DNA of 64,000 nt from Fragum whitleyi. Its lineage: Eukaryota > Mollusca > Bivalvia > Cardiida > Cardiidae. A program made the translations under genes and the position numbers. Positions 22,110 to 33,057 of the stretch are shown here, one piece after another. The notes below the pieces were generated by a model that did not search any database, was not told the origin of the DNA, and saw only the letters and a list, made by a program, of their open reading frames with translations. Every line of letters starts with the position of its first letter. Position 1 is the first letter of the stretch. The stretch covers positions 87,939,632 to 88,003,631 of the forward strand of contig OX411544.1 of assembly GCA_948146395.1 (NCBI GenBank). Reading direction: 5' to 3'.

Positions 22110-23769
22110 TACGACAAAACCGCGAAGCAAATCGACAGCGAATTAAAATAATGATTTTTTGTGATATGGATCCGATATATGTGATTTAAGGAAGTGATGA
22201 GATAAGAGAAGTTCGTAAAAATCTTTTTCACTACAGTTATGAACGTATTCAGAACGTATTTAGAAAAAAACTCAACCTCAGAATTTCAGGGCGCTTGATG
22301 TAAAATATAATCTAACTTGGTCGCTTTATCGAAATAGTCACTCGGTAGGGGTGGTCTTTCATACAAGATTGACTGTAATTATCAATAGGTCAAGAATTGA
22401 GGGTTAATAGTCATTAAATCCCACATAAATGAGTTAGTGCCCGTCGCGATGTCAGACACCTTATAGACTATAAACCATAATGACTTCATTAACTTTATTA
22501 CTGACTCCCTTCACATGTTAAACAAAGAATAATTGGGAGAAAAATTATTGGATTAGAACCTGGTGTTTTAGATGTAGGAAAACAACTCCGAAAAAAAAGC
22601 AAATATGTTTTGAAATAAATCATTTTTTGATTTAATAAAAAACCCGGGCCATTAACTGAAAAAAATAATTATTTCGTTGTCTCGATGTTTCAATTGAGCA
22701 TTTGTAAATTTTTATAGGTAGTGTAGTTTTTAACATCGTGTAATTGACAACTTGAATGATTTTGGGATGATTTGTAATGATATTGAATGAATGTCTAGAA
22801 AGGTTTTGAACTAAATTTAAGGAAGATAATACAAATTCGCTAATTAGCGATATCCTTTGTCTCCCTTTACAAAAATTCTACGCTCTTTCATATCTGCGCA
22901 AACTAGACAATAAAATCGTGGATCAATATGATAAATTTCAATGAGATGTTAATCGTTTTGAACAATTAACGATTTTGGAGCGTGTTTAGCTCCACTGGCC
23001 GAAGGCCACCGGGGCTATTGTCATGGAGTTGTCCGTCTGTCCGTCAGAGCGTGCGTCCGGTCGGATCCTTTTTCTTCTCCTTAGAATTTACCGGACGAAA
23101 TTCAACCAAACTTCACAGGAATGATCCATTGGTGACCCTCTTTAAAAGTTGTTCAAGAAATTAAGTTGCAATGAAAAACATGGATTTAATGGGCGTGGCT
23201 AATTTCCAAATATGGTTAGAAGTAAGTTTTCTCAGATTCTAATAGATGGATATCAACCAAATTTCACTGGAATGATCCTTTAGTGACCCTTTATCAGTCT
23301 GACAAAATTATTGTGATCGGATGTAAAATATGTGTCTTATGAGCGTAGGTCATTTTTCTATATGCCATATAGTGGAAACTTTGAAAATCATTTTCCCAGA
23401 ATTTAAGTGATGGTTATCAACCAAATTTCACTGGAATGATCCTACAGCGACCCTTTATGAGTCTACCAAAAATGAATGTGATCGGATGAAAAATATTATT
23501 TTATGGGCGGAGGTCATTTCTCTATAAGTTATTTAGTGGAAACTTTCAAAATCATTTTCTCAGAATGTAACTGATGGTTATCAACAAAATTTCACTGCAG
23601 TGATCCTTGAGTGACCCTTTATCAGCTTACCAAAAATTATTGTGATTCTCATTTGATGTTTGTTTCAAAGTTCATTTGTTAATAATTTATCTATCTATTA
23701 ATCTCCATTAGGAGGAAATAAAATGAACAAATAAATAAATAAAACATCAGTAGAATATATGAAGTAAAA

Positions 23770-25717
23770 ATGAACAAAAAGCTTAAGCGGCAGATGCAAA
23801 TCGTTGAGCGATTCAAGAGTTCCGAGGACATCTCTTCAGCCGTAAATAGGCCATACGAGCTAAATAAACAAAAATCGTTGATGAAAAAAAAATGAAAAAT
23901 ACTGACAGAGATGAAATGAAAATTGAAAAAAACTGGCGGAGGTATAAAGTTCGAGTTTAACACTGGGTTTTATGAGTATTTAAGATTGAAGTGGAGAAGT
24001 TTTATTCATTGTTGGAAAACCCTTTGAAATGTATTGAGAATCCGGTAACGGATAAAGGCGGAAATAATACAGAAAATATATACAAGATTTACAGCGATGA
24101 GGGTCATCTGTATACTTTTAACATGTATCACACACGGTGTTCAAGTTTAGTGAATGGGAAAAAATCGTCACTATTTGTTGAAAGCCACATGTTGAAAATA
24201 TTTGAGTCTATGGAGGATACATTAGATACTTCAAATATATCCTTGGAGGAAATTAATAGGAAGATAAAATCTATCCTTCTACTATGCCGTAACATCGATA
24301 CATGTCCAAGTTCCAGTACATCGACGAATACAACTGACAACAGAAAAAGCTGTGCCTTGTTAGATATCCAGAAACACCAGATCAGTCTTCTACTGGTACA
24401 ACCGATGATCAACAAACTACTTCTCGTGTCGAAGAAGATGTGAATTCGCCTGAATCGGATTCGGAGACTATACAAAATATTCATTCTATCGAATCTAAGC
24501 AGTCAAAAACGCCGATTCTGAAGTACAAGACCGAGATGAAACCGCTGATACTCTATCGAACGTAACTTTGAAAGACTTATTTCGAGAAATACATGAAGTG
24601 AAGGACATTCTTTTGACTCACATTCATTCCACATCAAAGGCAGTTGGCGGAATAAGAGATGAAATTGTATCTATAAAGAATCTATGTAAAGTTCAATCTG
24701 ACACATTCCAGTCGAAAATAGCGTATATCAATGATACTACAGACACAGTAAAAATGAACTTGCAAGCGTATCGACAATTGTCAGTAAAAAACTGCAGTCA
24801 ATATCGGACAGGTTAGACCAGGGAAAACCGAAAAAAGACAACAGAAAATCGAAAGTGACAAAACAACCGATACATTTACGCAGACAGAAAAAGAATCAAC
24901 CCATGACACATCCACCGGAGTAAATTACAAGAACAGAATAAGTCAAGAAAACGATACTACAGATCACCGAAATAAAACAACAGATAGAGTCCTAATCATA
25001 GGAAGTTCCATCCTTCAACGGATTAATAAAAGAGGTTTAGCCCCAAATGTCGACGTTATGACGAATCGCGGGGCAAAAGTTTGGCAAATTAAAAGGAAGC
25101 TAGAACACGTTCAGCTTACAAATTACCAAACAGTAATAGTTCAGGTTGGCGGTAACGATCTCGCTGAGGGAAGAAATGAAGAGGCTATCGAGAACGACTT
25201 CGTGAAAATGATAGACTATATAAAGTCCAAGTCACCGAAGACAAAAATATGCATTTCTGAAATAACTCCGAGAAAAGATGCAGACGTCAACGACATGAAC
25301 GATAACATTAATTTCTTGTGTGAAGATAATGGTGTGACCTGCATATCAGTGAGTGAACGGCTAAATCTGACTTCGCTCCTATATTGGAAAGATTTTATCT
25401 ATTTATCAGACAAAGGGACAGCTGTGCTACTGAAAACTTACAATGACTACATTCCCATACTTAAACGAACTCCGAGACAGAAACAAAATATACAGATTTC
25501 TTCGAGTACCAATTATTATCGCCTGTGCTGTTATTCCTGTGGCCAAGAAGGGCACCGAATTGAGGATTGTGAGCAAATTAAACTCAACTACTTTCAAAGC
25601 GCACGTGCAAACAGAATAGACAGAATGAATTATCGTAGGAATTTAAATTCCCGTTGTTTTCATTGTGGATTGACCAATCATTTATCTTCGGAGTGTAGAC
25701 AAATTTACGCTCGTTAG
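23770..25717 (+). pseudogene. LINE-2A ORF1: SGNH/esterase-like domain plus two zinc knuckles, frameshifted
   Basis: Coding traces begin at ATG 23770 (MNKKLKRQMQIVERF..) and pass through several frame changes: a nine-A run near 23882, then near 24440 and 24810. 23991-24443 encodes GHLYTFNMYHTRC.. . From about 24820 one frame stays open to 25717: LIIGSSIL (about 24991), VQVGGNDLAEGR (about 25140) and DFIYLSDKG (about 25390) mark an SGNH hydrolase fold, as described for CR1 ORF1 esterases. The usual catalytic His of DxxH is Tyr here. Two CCHC knuckles follow, CYSCGQEGHRIEDC (about 25531) and CFHCGLTNHLSSEC (about 25656), expected to bind RNA. ORF2 starts 18 bp later. Confidence 0.75.
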
Positions 25718-25735
25718 GAAAACGCGGACAGATAC

Positions 25736-28700
25736 ATGCAAATTTCCCTAAAAAATAAGTTCAGTGCTTTAAGTTCCATATGTTCAAATTGCCAAATATT
25801 TCCATGCAGCTGCATGCAATTTAACATTAATTCTGAAAACACACCAAACTTTCGTATGCATAATTCTAAATCAAAATCTCTGTCTAATTCAAATCTTAAT
25901 TCTCATTTTCATTCTAATTCTTATACTACCGCGTCTTTTTCTCATTATAAAGAATGTAAAATTCTTGAACCAGTGAATGAATTGACGGTTTCTGGTAGTA
26001 GCCAGCATCTTAGTTCTAAAAACCTAAGTTTCTTTAACGAAACTATAAAGTTTAAACAAAAAGGTCTACATATCGTTAATCTCAATGTGCAACACATTCT
26101 TCCAAAATTTGATGAGATCTAATACATTTTATCTTCTAGCGATATCAATATCATTGGCGCTTGCGAAACGTTTCTTAATGATTCTTTATCCGACTTGAAC
26201 CTTAATGTTCCCAGTTTTTCATTTATAAGGAAAGACAGAAAACTAAAAAAAAAGTGGGGGAATTTCGATTTATTTAAAGAATTGTATCCCGTTTTATCGA
26301 AGGTCAGATTTAGAATCGGAAGATATAGAATCGGTATGGATAGAAATATGCCATAAGAATTCAAAATCTTTTCTATTGTGTTTTGTTTATAGACCACCAC
26401 AATCAAATAAAGATTGGATATTTTCATTTGATATACAAATAAAGAAAGCAGATGAATACTGTAATGAATATTATATAATTGGGACTTAAACTACAATTAC
26501 CTATCAGAAAACAAAAAAACTTTGAAAATAAAGAGTGGTCTAAATTTACTCTGAAATACGGACTCTCACAAATAGTTACTGAACCAACCCGAATATCTAA
26601 AACATCTTCGACAATTATAGACCATATCTATACAAATCGTACTGACAGAATCACAGAAACATTTGTTTCCCCTCTTGTATTAAGTGATCATTTTCCAATT
26701 TGTTTGACGCGAAAAATCAGAAACAGGCCTTTTAAAGAAAACGTCCACACTGTTATGACGTATAGAAGTTTTGAAAACTTTGAAGAATACGAATTTCAAA
26801 ATGACTTAATTTCTACGAATATTCATTTTATTGAAATCGAGCCTGACCCAGAGAAGGCGCTTTCTTTATTTTACGACATTTTAAATGGTGTTTTATCTAT
26901 ACATGCTCCAATCAAGTCAAAGCGTGTTAAAAGTAAACATTTACCTAAATGGATAAATGCCGAAGTTAAAAAAGCAATGTGTGAACGGGATCGTTTCCTT
27001 AAATTAAAAAAAATGGGATGAATATAAAACTATGAGGAATAAAGTGGTGCATCTCATTCGTAAAAACAAGAAGGAGTTCTATAATGATGCAATCAAAAAG
27101 GGTACAAGTAGTAAAGATCTATGGAAAAACTTACACCGAGTACAAAATAATGATAATTTATTAGCTGAACCCGTTCAATTACCTTCGGAAATGGTTTTTA
27201 ATGGAGAATGTATCCGGGGGGCCCATGATATTACATCTTCACGAGTCAAGGGGTATCGAATCGATTAGATCTTCTCGAATACCCCTTGACTGAATGAATA
27301 GGTATTTTCTGTACGATTTATTTTTAGCCGGCCAATCAAAAGGTCAAACGCGATTTCTGTGACTGCAAATCAGAGAGCTTCTTACAAATGACATCGGTAC
27401 CTTTTAATCCCTATGGCAACCTGTTGTATTCCGACGACTGTGTAGATAACCCTTCATTCTTGGATAAAGAAAATGCGTCGCATCGAAAACGCTAACTTTT
27501 TAGTACGTTTTTATTCGGTTACAGATAGATTTATAAAATCAGCAAAATATAAATCAGTTCCTTTTTATCAGAATGATAGGAATAGTAAGCCGAAAGTTTC
27601 CCCATGTCCACCGTGAATGTTTCCGATCTCCCCCCCCTTAAATTACATCAAAAATGTGAGTTGGGAATTCAGACATTATCTTTCACACGTTTTGTATTTT
27701 TGCCGACTAACAAAAATAGCATGAAATGATTTTGAGTTAATCTATCCCCTATATTGTTCCATAGAAGAACATTTTGGATAGCATTCTCCCCCCCCCCCCC
27801 CCCCAAAAAAAATGTATGAAATAAAAATAAATAAAATTAATGGCCAGATTTTTTTGTGTTTTTCTTTTTTTAATTGAAATCAAATATATTTCTATACTAC
27901 ATAGAATTTAGTCAACGGGCGGCAAAACTACTTAATCATAACTTGAATAAGCTGTAGCCACGAGATTTTGGACTACCCTACATTAAAACACGTATATATC
28001 ATATGTATTAGTGATAAAAATCAAATAATCCCTTTTTAATTACAAATACATGTGTAATTCGATTTGGATTGGACATTGCGCGTGATTGCTTTGTTTTAAA
28101 CGTCATGAATAAGTTCTTTCATAGCAAATCTAAGTTTTAAATTTATCGTAATATTGTGACTACCTGCAATATGGGTACATTTCAAATTTAAATTTATTCA
28201 AAGAGATAAACAAATAGATAAATAATGAAGACAAATTATAAATTAAACAAATAAATTGATTAATTCTTCGGCTCCCACAATATTCTCACACGAGATTTAT
28301 TTTACACAGATAGAGGATTTTTACTAAAAATTGTTCTATTATTTTCTTTCTTTCTTAATTTATTTTCATATTTTATTCTCTTTATTTCTCTTGTCATTAA
28401 ATGTGTTTAAAGAGAAGTCTGCTGGAAAAGAAGGAGAAAAACTCCCGAATAAAGGAATTCATATGAAAATTCAAGTAAATTATCATTTCTAAATTATTTC
28501 TATTTATAAGACGGCTTTATTATTGAATTTATTCCAAATTTTAAATTTCGCGTACTTCAATATAGATGCATTCTACTATATTGGAGTATGCCATCGATAA
28601 GGTCTAAAACGTTGAAAACTTAAACAGGTATTGATTGATTAAATAACTTGAAAATTCAAATAAACATTGAAAAATCGTAATACACTGTCATCGAGGGTAG

Positions 28701-30749
28701 AAAAAGAAGAATTTGAGAACCTTTCAATGTACCATCTAATTATTAAAAAGATATGTTGTCATTTGAACAGATATAGGAATTTCGATCAGTTTTTGTGATT
28801 GTGTATTTCAGTCTTGCTAAGTGTCACAATTACCTAAAACTGAAGGGGTTGAGGGCAATTCTAAGGGTTAATTTCACATCTGGAAAGTAGCCGCGGGGTA
28901 TATTGATCTAACATACCTCCCGCTGTCTGACCTTTTTGTAAGAAGGTTACTAATTGGTCCTTCTCGTTTTCCGTTCTGTGACGTCACGCGTACAGAAATT
29001 ACCCATTCAATCAGCCAAGGGTAAGATAAGTAAAACGTTCGTAACCCTTGGTTCGACAAGATGATGATATTATAGAATCATTCAATAAACATTTCATCAA
29101 TATAGCAAACATTGTGAAAAAGTCACAATTCAATGAACCCCAATTTTTATATCTACAGAAACATTTTGAAACAGTATTGAAAGGTCAAGTTTTTGATATT
29201 GATTTCATCCTTAGAAGAAAAGAAAATGATAAATAATCTCGACAAAAATAAAGCAACCGGAATTGATGGTATTAGTGCCACTATTTTGAAATCTTGTGGC
29301 GATCAGATAATTTTACCATTAACATCTATTATCAACAACAGTATTGCAAAAGGTATATTTCCAGATGCCTTAAAGGAAGCGTATGTTCTTCCATTACATA
29401 AGGGCTGCGATAGGGAGGATCCAAATAACTATAGACCAATATCTATTTTGCCAACTATTTCAAAGATCTTTGAACGCCATTTGTTGTTATCCTTTTTGAA
29501 CAAAAATAATATTCTGAATAAGCACCAATCAGGTTTCAGAGAAAAGCATTCTTGTCAGACGGCCCTTATCCGAATGATCGATGAATGGCTAAAGGATATT
29601 GATTCGGGAAAAATCGTTGGTACAGTTTTCGTTGATCTGCAGAAAGCCTTTGATCTTGTGGATTATAAAATTTTGTTGCATAAATTAAGGTTGCATAGAT
29701 TTTCTATCAAAGCCTTAGAATTGTTTGGATCTTATTTGTCCGACAGAAAACAGTATATTAAGAGTGGTGATATTTTTTCCACCCCACAAATCATACCTAG
29801 CGGTGTCCCACAAGGCTCTATATTAGGACCGCTTCTATTTCTGATTCATATTAATGACATGAGTTTGTATGGAAATATCTCAAGTTTAGATCTCTATGCA
29901 GATGATTCAACATTATATAAGTCTGGAGTAAACATTAACGAAATACAAACCAACTTACAAAATAGTTTAAAATCTATACTCTCTTGGTGTTCAAATAATA
30001 ATATGCTTGTCAACCCAATTAAAACAAAACATATGCTTATTGGACCTAAAGATAGATTAAAGAATATTAACCTATGCTTACAACTAAACGGTGTTTGCGT
30101 TGAAGTCGTTGAATCTCATAAGATTTTGGGTGTATATGTCGACAACCATCTATCTTGGAATACACACATTGAAAAAACAAGTTCTAAAATCAACAGTAAA
30201 ATTACATTGCTCAAACGAATATCGAATTATCTCACCTTAGGAATGAAGCAACTGTTTTACAATTCGTATATACTTCCTCTCTTTGATTATTGCTGTACAG
30301 TTTGGTGGAAAAGTGCTAAATATAGGACTGCTAAATTATCTATACTTCAAAAAAGAGCAGCTCGTGTTATTTTGGGCGCTTCTTCAAGAACACCATCGAT
30401 TGAACTTTTCACTGAACTTAACTGGATGACATTTGACAACCGATGTAATTATTATACTTGTGTTTTAATTTTCAAATGCTATAATAACCTTTTACCAGAA
30501 TACATGAATGAGGTTATTTCATTTTGAAAAAACAGTAACTATAATTTAAGGTCGTCTGCACATAATGACATCACTCACTCAAAATATAATACGTTGTACA
30601 AAAAACGTTCTTTCTCATACAGTAGTATACATGTGTGGAATGAAATCCCAATTTCCATTAGAAATGCATCTTCTTTACCTAGCTTCAAAAACAAATTTAA
30701 ACAGTATTTGCTCTTAACTAAATCAACAGTCGATGCAGAAAGCATCTAA
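25736..30749 (+). pseudogene. LINE-2A ORF2: endonuclease and reverse transcriptase, interrupted
   Basis: Opens at ATG 25736 with a Cys-rich leader (CSNCQIFPCSC), then the endonuclease start GLHIVNLNVQHILPKFDEI. A TAA at 26120-26122 interrupts it, and frames shift near 26300, 26480 and 27025. Later endonuclease parts are readable (SSTIIDHIY, LSDHFPI; 26600-26705). The 1.8-kb element interrupts the reading at 27245. After it, the polymerase is open from 29193: NKATGIDGISATILK, NYRPISILP, motif A VFVDLQKAFD (about 29625), GVPQGSILGPLLF (about 29802), motif C YADD (about 29896). A TGA at 30525-30527 precedes the usual C-terminal HVWNEIPISIR..FKNKFKQYLL (to 30749). Polymerase residues look intact; the whole is not translatable. 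Confidence 0.85.
27245..29053. mobile_element. 1.8-kb non-coding transposon with palindromic terminal inverted repeats
   Basis: Interrupts the ORF2 of LINE-2A. The left end GTCAAGGGGTATCGAATCG and the complement of the right end, AACCAAGGGTTACGAACG, align, and similarity continues about 65-70 bp to ATTTCTGTACG on both sides. Each end is also self-complementary: GGGGTAT..ATACCCC at 27250-27285, and CCAAGGGT..ACCCTTGG at 29018-29051. CGA at 27242-27244 and 29054-29056 may be a 3-bp target duplication; removing the element and one CGA rejoins the surrounding frame. The interior has no frame of note, a C run at about 27788-27804, and is AT-rich. Superfamily not assigned. Confidence 0.75.
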
Positions 30750-31020
30750 TTTATTTAAGTAAATGGTGTATCTGTCCGAAGATTTACTAATACATGAATT
30801 TTCTTGTATATTGTTTCCATTGTTATTTTCATATGTCATCATTTGTCATCATCTTTTTCGGCGACTTTCGGCATATTTTTTATCATGATATCTTTATTTA
30901 AACAGATTATCTCTTTTCATTAATTTTTCTTTCACTGAAGGCAACATTGTAAAAAAGAGAAATTTCAATTTGTTAATTTTGAAAGATTTGTCTTAATGTT
31001 TCACCTTCATAAAATAAAGA

Positions 31021-31021
<1 letters not shown>

Positions 31022-31060
<39 letters not shown>
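31022..31060. repeat. (ATT)n tail of LINE-2A
   Basis: A trinucleotide run directly after AATAAAGAT, as expected for the 3' tail on which a LINE of this group starts reverse transcription. Confidence 0.9.
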
Positions 31061-31535
31061 AAATATCTGAAAATTTAGTGAATACTTTTACAAGACTTTC
31101 AAGTCTGTGGAGCGACTCAAGCCATCCATGGCTTTCTAGTTAAGTGATTGGAATGAGTGTTCAGAGTGAATGCGTGGAGCATTTTAGAATCGTTTTAGAA
31201 TTGCTTTGAACAAGAAATATCTAAATTTCACAATGTTGCTTATTGTATAAATGTAGACACGTACCAGTCTGTGAATACGCACATCCTGGTGATAGTCGTT
31301 ACTTTCAAAAATGAGGATTTCTTAGGATCCGAAGTGTCTCTTGTTGTATAGCTGCATTTACAAGTTCATTGTGTAACTTTTTAGGCTGCCTTATTTATGT
31401 CTATCACGTGCGATTCGTAGTATTGGGTTTATCATAAAAATGCTCATATGACACTAACAGAATTTCTTTAACTGTTAATATTTCACAGGGTTAAACCGAA
31501 TTATTGTACCAGTTGAACAATGTCTATCTAGACTA

Positions 31536-32116
31536 CACTACTCAAAAGTTCTAAACGGCCACCTTACCTTTCTCCATTTATCACACATTTTCCGCTTTTA
31601 TTTTGAAATGTGAACTTTGTCTTTTGAACAAGTGGTCATTCAGTCATCATCCTATCCATTTGTTTTGTAAAATCATGCATCCGTAAGTCCTAAAGACGGA
31701 ATAAAATGCATGTAGCCCCAAATTCAAAAGTCACAAAATTGACCCTTTTAAGAGAAATTTGAATTTTTCGATACTTGAAAAACGCAAAGCCTATCAATCT
31801 TTTGTACTTATTTTAGTGGTACAAAGCATGTGGACTTCTAGAATTAATAAGAAATGCCAAAACTTTCTACACAATCCTTAAACTAACAAGAAATGTCAAA
31901 AATACCCCACCCACAAATGTTAACTTTGAAATCGAGGGTACTCCTACTTTCGCTTAATTTTAAAACAGTTCTTCTTGAATCATTTCACTGATTTTTCTCT
32001 TGTTGACTTCATAAATAATTTGGCTAAATCATTCAAGCGAAAACGGGATGATACCATGCGGCATTTACAGCAAATGACCAAAAAGGCAAGTGGCCGCTTG
32101 GGAGTTTTGAGGAGTG
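31536..32116. mobile_element. Tc1/mariner-like MITE
   Basis: TA (31534-31535, 32117-32118) flanks inverted ends: CACTACTCAAAAGTTCTAAA left, and the complement of the right end CACTCCTCAAAACTCCCAAG, both followed by CGGCCAC(C)TT. Length 581 bp, no coding. Copy A (about 10180) lacks it, confirming an insertion. TA duplication and CACT..TCAAAAG ends fit the IS630/Tc1/mariner superfamily. Not related to MITE-1. Confidence 0.8.
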
Positions 32117-32315
32117 TATTTATACATGTACTTGTTTCATAGCAAAACATTGGTTAGATTTTATCCAAAAATTATTTTCAGCGTATCAGATATGTTGTTT
32201 CAATTGAAACAAAAAACCAGATTAGCGATTAATACGTTTCGGATATAATAATTAGCCAATTGTTATATTTTATGCAACTGGGAGTTAATAGCTTCTCACT
32301 TAAAATTTGACATAC

Positions 32316-32857
32316 TGTTATATATAAACTATAAATAAACCTAATGGTATTTACCGTGTCTATTTTCAGACTGGGAATTTTCCTATCTCTTGATACTAAT
32401 AGGTAAATGTATGTAGAAGATTTTAGATCTTTCTAGAAAGGCCTTTTAGAAAGTGATTCAGACTCTAGAGTATTCTTATGTTCTATGCTATTCCAGATTG
32501 TTCTATAGTATTATACAAAGGGGTTCCTACAGCATTCTTGGTTCACTTGATTTAGACTTATGGTTTCATTTAGTAGTACTGTGTTAAACTAAAAGGGGAT
32601 TTCTTGTTATCTTAAAAGTGTGTTTGAAAGCGTGTTTAATTTTAAATTCAGATATTATTGGACTTATTATTTGTGGACCAGGAACTTAAATAAATTGGAT
32701 CTAAAATTAAAACTTTAGGATTAAACATTCAAGGTATTGTAAATTGTTTTTGTATTAATTTCATATTGTCAATAATTCTGGTATTATTGTCAATAAATAT
32801 TGTTAATTGTAAAGTTTGTTGCTGGCTTCTTTGTTCGTGTTACATTGGCACGTAACA
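32316..32857 (+). repeat. LTR 1 (5' LTR of the array)
   Basis: 542 bp, TG..CA ended (TGTTATATATAA..CACGTAACA). The TATA-like motif has a C (TATACAAA, 32512-32519), unlike the other two LTRs. AATAAA occurs at about 32792-32797. The U3/R/U5 limits cannot be set from sequence. Confidence 0.95.
32512..32519 (+). promoter_or_regulatory. Mutated TATA-like motif of LTR 1
   Basis: TATACAAA followed by GGGG, where LTR 2 (38325-38332) and LTR 3 (44125-44132) have TATATAAA. As the 5'-most promoter of the array this single change could reduce initiation; inference only. Confidence 0.5.
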
Positions 32858-32860
32858 ATT

Positions 32861-32878
32861 TGGGGGCTCGTCTCGAGA
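32861..32878 (+). promoter_or_regulatory. Primer-binding site, copy 1 (tRNA-Pro type)
   Basis: TGGGGGCTCGTCTCGAGA begins 3 bp after the LTR. The first 12 bases are complementary to the conserved 3' end of animal tRNA-Pro including CCA, the primer used by murine leukaemia-type retroviruses. Pairing beyond base 12 was not verified. Confidence 0.7.
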
Positions 32879-33057
32879 TACGAATATCAGACAAACAAAC
32901 AAAACAAAACAAATCAAACAAATTCTTTATTTAAATCTGCTGTTCAAAATTATTTAAGAAATTAATTTCATATTTCAATTTTGATAAATCTAGAGTGCAC
33001 TTTCACTATTATTTATCGAAATCTTACATTCTTATTCGAATACAGCAACAAGCTACC

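Larger units (their letters stand above)
23649..31060 (+). mobile_element. CR1-like LINE (LINE-2A) inside HINE-2, inactive
   Basis: Starts where the tandem repeats of HINE-2 break off (GTGATT/C, about 23649) and ends with AATAAAG and an (ATT)n tail (31013-31060). ORF1 has esterase-like and zinc-knuckle domains; ORF2 has endonuclease and reverse transcriptase; the 3' UTR is about 270 bp. A 1.8-kb foreign element sits in ORF2 (27245-29053). CR1-type features are the esterase-bearing ORF1, the GVPQGSILGPLLF and YADD polymerase motifs and a short repeat tail. Both ORFs are broken. Whether the 5' end is complete is uncertain. Confidence 0.82.
22988..31139 (+). mobile_element. Helentron-like element (HINE-2) carrying a LINE
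   Basis: The 5' palindrome AGCTCCACTGGCC-GAA-GGCCACCGGGGCT lies at 22988-23018. About three and a half tandem units of about 165 bp follow (23092-23649; repeated core ATTTCACTGGAATGATCC). The 3' end at 31111-31139 is GAGCGACTC, a perfect 7-bp hairpin AAGCCAT-CC-ATGGCTT (31119-31134), then TCTAG. It lies between T residues (GTGTTT before, TTAAG after) with no target duplication, shown by the paralogue at about 9320. The end block GAGCGA..CCAT..ATGG is shared with HINE-1, so both belong to one superfamily. No Rep/helicase. The interior is mostly the LINE at 23649-31060. Confidence 0.8.
22736..31245 (-). mobile_element. MITE-1 copy split by an 8.2-kb Helentron-like element
   Basis: The left half lies at 22736-22987 (TTTTTAACATCGTGTAATTGACA.. 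to GATTTTGGAGCGTGTTT). The right half lies at 31140-31245 (TTAAGTGATTGGAATGAGTG.. to CACAATGTTGCTTATTG) and is followed by TA. The unsplit paralogue is 9004-9430. The two halves join in the middle of GGAGC(G/A)..T-run..AGTGATTGG, which gives the exact insertion point of the inner element. Confidence 0.82.
18332..32305 (+). repeat. Segmental duplication, copy B
   Basis: Paralogue of 831-10381 in the same orientation, expanded by later insertions: MITE-1 at 18485-18927, a SINE at 20851-21147, a Helentron-like element with its LINE cargo at 22988-31139, and a Tc1-like MITE at 31536-32116. The last matching block, with CAGATATGTTGTTTCAATT, is near 32185; the LTR-element array begins just beyond. 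Confidence 0.82.

Noticed and set aside
22982..23164. 60-codon frame at the start of HINE-2 (arginine/serine-rich)
   Set aside because: Lies across the 5' palindrome and first repeat unit; no domain, and such frames are common by-products of these repeats.
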